A stretch of 33,988 bases of DNA from Candidatus Magasanikbacteria bacterium CG11_big_fil_rev_8_21_14_0_20_39_34 (lineage in GTDB: Bacteria; Patescibacteriota; Patescibacteriia; Magasanikbacterales; UBA922). The position numbers and the translations under genes were made by a program. This document shows, piece by piece, positions 32,127 through 33,988 of this stretch (its first letter is position 1; every line of letters starts with the position of its first letter). The notes beneath the pieces are model-generated. The model had not been told where the DNA came from. It worked only from the letters and a program-made list of their open reading frames with translations, and made no database searches. The DNA is taken from NCBI GenBank assembly GCA_002787355.1, contig PCWN01000005.1, positions 24,502-58,489 on the forward strand. Direction: 5' to 3'.

Positions 32127-32960
32127 ATGAAAGAATATCCACTTTCTTTTGGGGAAAAACCTATCGAATTTTTTCCACCAACGGACATTGAAAAAAGAAA
32201 TTCACTGCGTGATCGTGGCCGTGCCATTGCAGAACAGGTAGCAGAACTAGGGAAAAAATTGAGCTTTGCCGCGCTACTGCTTGGTATTTCTGCTGTAGCT
32301 CTTGAAAAACATGAGCCAAAATTTTCTCCAACGTCTCCACAAGAAACAAATTATATTCCTCCAGATACACTTATTTCAGAAAATATAGTCCGATATCTAG
32401 ATGCTGCAACCAAACCGAAACAAAAACTACCCAAGCTTGATTTAGATACAGGGAGTTCTTCCACAAAAGAAACCCTTACTCACGATGAGGTAGAGTTTGT
32501 TACACGAAATATACTTGATGATGTGGAAAATATTTTTGGTGTACCATCAACTCCAGAAGAAACATACATAGAGGAAGGTAATGGTGAGTGGAGCATTGTT
32601 ACCGTGGACCCAGGCGACAAAATTACCTATACACTCAATGATGATTCAAATGAAATTGTTGAAGATGGTGCCTTAAGACGTATAAAACTTCATTATAAAG
32701 ATACCCACCTCGGACAGGTAGCCATCAATTCTGATGGAACTTTTCTTTATACTCCAATTCACTTTCGGGAGTCTTTATATCTACACAATGAGCAGGAACT
32801 GCGACAAGCACTGCAAGAAATGAGTGACTATTATGATTTAGTTAATCTTTCAAAGGTTCCTTCTATTCTTCTTCCTCCAGATGAACGTCCATCAGATGAA
32901 GAAATTGCAGATGCGCAAAAGATACTTGAAGCGCATACTGTTTTCCTTAAAAGTATTTAA
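32127..32960 (+). CDS. Unknown single-pass membrane protein
   Basis: A 277-residue protein with a charged cytosolic N-terminus, one hydrophobic segment (LSFAALLLGISAVAL, about 47-61) and a long outside part. That part includes a Ser/Pro linker, LTHDEVEFVTRNILDDVENI, and a compact region WSIVTVDPGDKITYTLNDDSNE followed by VAINSDGTFLYTP, which looks like beta strands. The C-terminus is helical and acidic. I know no family. It starts 5 nt after xth, so it is co-transcribed, but a repair role is not implied. Confidence 0.65.
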   Translation: MKEYPLSFGEKPIEFFPPTDIEKRNSLRDRGRAIAEQVAELGKKLSFAALLLGISAVALEKHEPKFSPTSPQETNYIPPDTLISENIVRYLDAATKPKQKLPKLDLDTGSSSTKETLTHDEVEFVTRNILDDVENIFGVPSTPEETYIEEGNGEWSIVTVDPGDKITYTLNDDSNEIVEDGALRRIKLHYKDTHLGQVAINSDGTFLYTPIHFRESLYLHNEQELRQALQEMSDYYDLVNLSKVPSILLPPDERPSDEEIADAQKILEAHTVFLKSI

Positions 32961-33002
32961 AAAACACATTTCTACCGATAACTCGAGTAAATTGGGATAA
33001 AA

Positions 33003-33026
33003 AAACAACCACTTATGTGGTTGTTT
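33003..33026. terminator. Strong hairpin terminator
   Basis: AAACAACCAC and GTGGTTGTTT form a perfect 10-bp stem with loop TTAT. On the minus strand a run of T follows, ending the GC-rich RNA candidate; it can also end the gene at 32127 on the plus strand. Confidence 0.85.
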
Positions 33027-33371
33027 CCTTTCCTGAAAATATTTTAAAAATATGTTCAGGGAATTGAACGGTGGGGGGGGAGCGTCCACAAGGTAGGACA
33101 CTGGTTGGTGAAGTGGGGGGGGATAAATGCGCTCGACTGTGCTGCTTAGTACATGGGCGATATGGCCCGAGGAGGAGGTGGCTTGCCCACATCCATCTCG
33201 CCACACACACGCCTGTGCGCCCAGTCTTTCCGTTCCCAGGCATCCGTACAATCCGAACCTCGGATCTGTACAGGGGCCCCCCTCTGTTCAGGAGAGGGTT
33301 GACGAATGATCGGCAATTTGGCTGACACGTTGCTCCATCCTTGGATCACACCTGACCCAATCCGTAAACGT
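33003..33371 (-). ncRNA. Candidate GC-rich structured RNA of unknown class
   Basis: About 370 nt with GC content far above the neighbours and no convincing gene on either strand. On the minus strand several stems can form. GGCGAGATGG pairs with CCATATCGCC (9 of 10) and encloses GTGG/CCAC. GACTGGGC pairs with GCACAGTC around it. GATCCGA-GGT-TCGGATT extends to an 11-bp hairpin, and CCCTCT pairs with AGAGGG. A promoter with 17-nt spacing lies just upstream and a strong terminator ends it. I looked for RNase P, tmRNA, SRP and 6S signatures. Only a GGAAAGAC near-match to the RNase P CR-I was seen, without its P4 partner. Orientation and boundaries are inferred. Confidence 0.5.
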
Positions 33372-33377
33372 GTTTCT

Positions 33378-33406
33378 ACTTTAACAAACTTTTCAAAAAA
33401 AAACAA
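33378..33406 (-). promoter_or_regulatory. Weak promoter before the RNA candidate
   Basis: Minus strand TTGTTT (33406-33401), 17-nt spacer, TAAAGT (33383-33378). The -35 overlaps the rRNA terminator hairpin. Confidence 0.4.
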
Positions 33407-33423
33407 GCCCCTCATGAGGGCTT
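33392..33423 (-). terminator. Terminator of the rRNA operon
   Basis: AAGCCC (33405-33410) pairs with GGGCTT (33418-33423), with nested CTC/GAG. On the minus strand a run of nine T follows. It lies about 25 nt past the 5S gene. Confidence 0.85.
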
Positions 33424-33449
33424 ATGGAAAATAAAAAAAGAAGGTAAAA

Positions 33450-33557
<108 letters not shown>

Positions 33558-33644
33558 TTCTACCTTCTTTTCTAAAGGTTTTCAGTTTTTAAAGTAATAT
33601 ATAAGTGTGACTAAGTTGAGGAAAATTTTTCCCAGCACAACTTA

Positions 33645-33988
<344 letters not shown>

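Noticed and set aside
33071-33325. 84-residue plus-strand frame in the GC-rich region
   Set aside because: Arg/Gly/Pro-rich, low-complexity translation through a G8 run, no ribosome site and no protein-like pattern; the region is better explained as structured RNA.
33003-33371. RNase P RNA, tmRNA or SRP RNA
   Set aside because: Only a GGAAAGAC near-match to CR-I without a P4 partner, a GTTCAATTC T-loop-like piece without a T stem, and a GTCAGG/AGCA pair without the SRP stem and tetraloop. None gives the full fold.

Overview
The window reads as a contig from an AT-rich bacterium of the Candidate Phyla Radiation (Patescibacteria). A Peregrinibacteria-like lineage is possible, but I cannot fix the phylum from sequence alone. 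Reasons: compact directons, a membrane protein with the small T4SS-pilin-like domain common in these genomes, TrmB-type regulators, few Shine-Dalgarno sites, several promoters that predict nearly leaderless mRNAs, and single-copy housekeeping genes. TGA acts as a normal stop, so this is not a UGA-glycine Gracilibacteria/Absconditabacteria code.

Left part (1-12,800): gapA, then rpsB-tsf behind a folded leader (minus strand). Next are a DsbA-like protein, a pilin-domain membrane protein and uvrA (plus strand). rplS (with its own promoter and folded leader), gmk and an RluA-type pseudouridine synthase lie on the minus strand. A tRNA-Ile with anticodon UAU follows, then an HD-domain protein, csaA-like and YbaK-like genes, and a DUF389 membrane protein.

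Middle (12,800-15,600): a histone H1-like Lys/Ala/Pro repeat protein behind a ~140-nt leader, then a TrmB regulator divergent from an orphan branched-chain amino-acid-type binding lipoprotein.

Metabolic directon (27,144 to 15,579, minus strand): a second TrmB regulator heads a series of HAD phosphatase, stand-alone GlmU-type uridylyltransferase, HAD phosphatase, GT2 glycosyltransferase, GlmS, YvcK and a membrane protein. It continues with a GNAT acetyltransferase and a three-gene citrate-cleaving set: ATP-grasp subunit, CoA-ligase alpha subunit and citrate-synthase-fold lyase. This order is colinear with ATP-citrate lyase AclB-AclA but split like citryl-CoA synthetase plus citryl-CoA lyase. 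A multispanning GT-C-like protein ends the series. Fructose bisphosphatase, an unknown gene and class I aldolase (30,658-27,759) add the upper gluconeogenic steps. Together the genes favour carbon flow toward fructose-6-phosphate, glucosamine-6-phosphate and UDP-amino sugars.

Right end: an acidic low-complexity protein, exonuclease III, an unknown membrane-anchored protein, then the 3' end of a minus-strand rRNA operon (5S and partial 23S). Two GC-rich islands stand out from the AT-rich background: a small ORF at 27,333-27,674 between a consensus promoter and a branched terminator, and a structured-RNA candidate at about 33,003-33,371. The most notable items are the split citrate-cleaving module, the UAU isoleucine tRNA, the GC-rich RNA candidate, the near-leaderless promoters and the two ribosomal-protein leaders.
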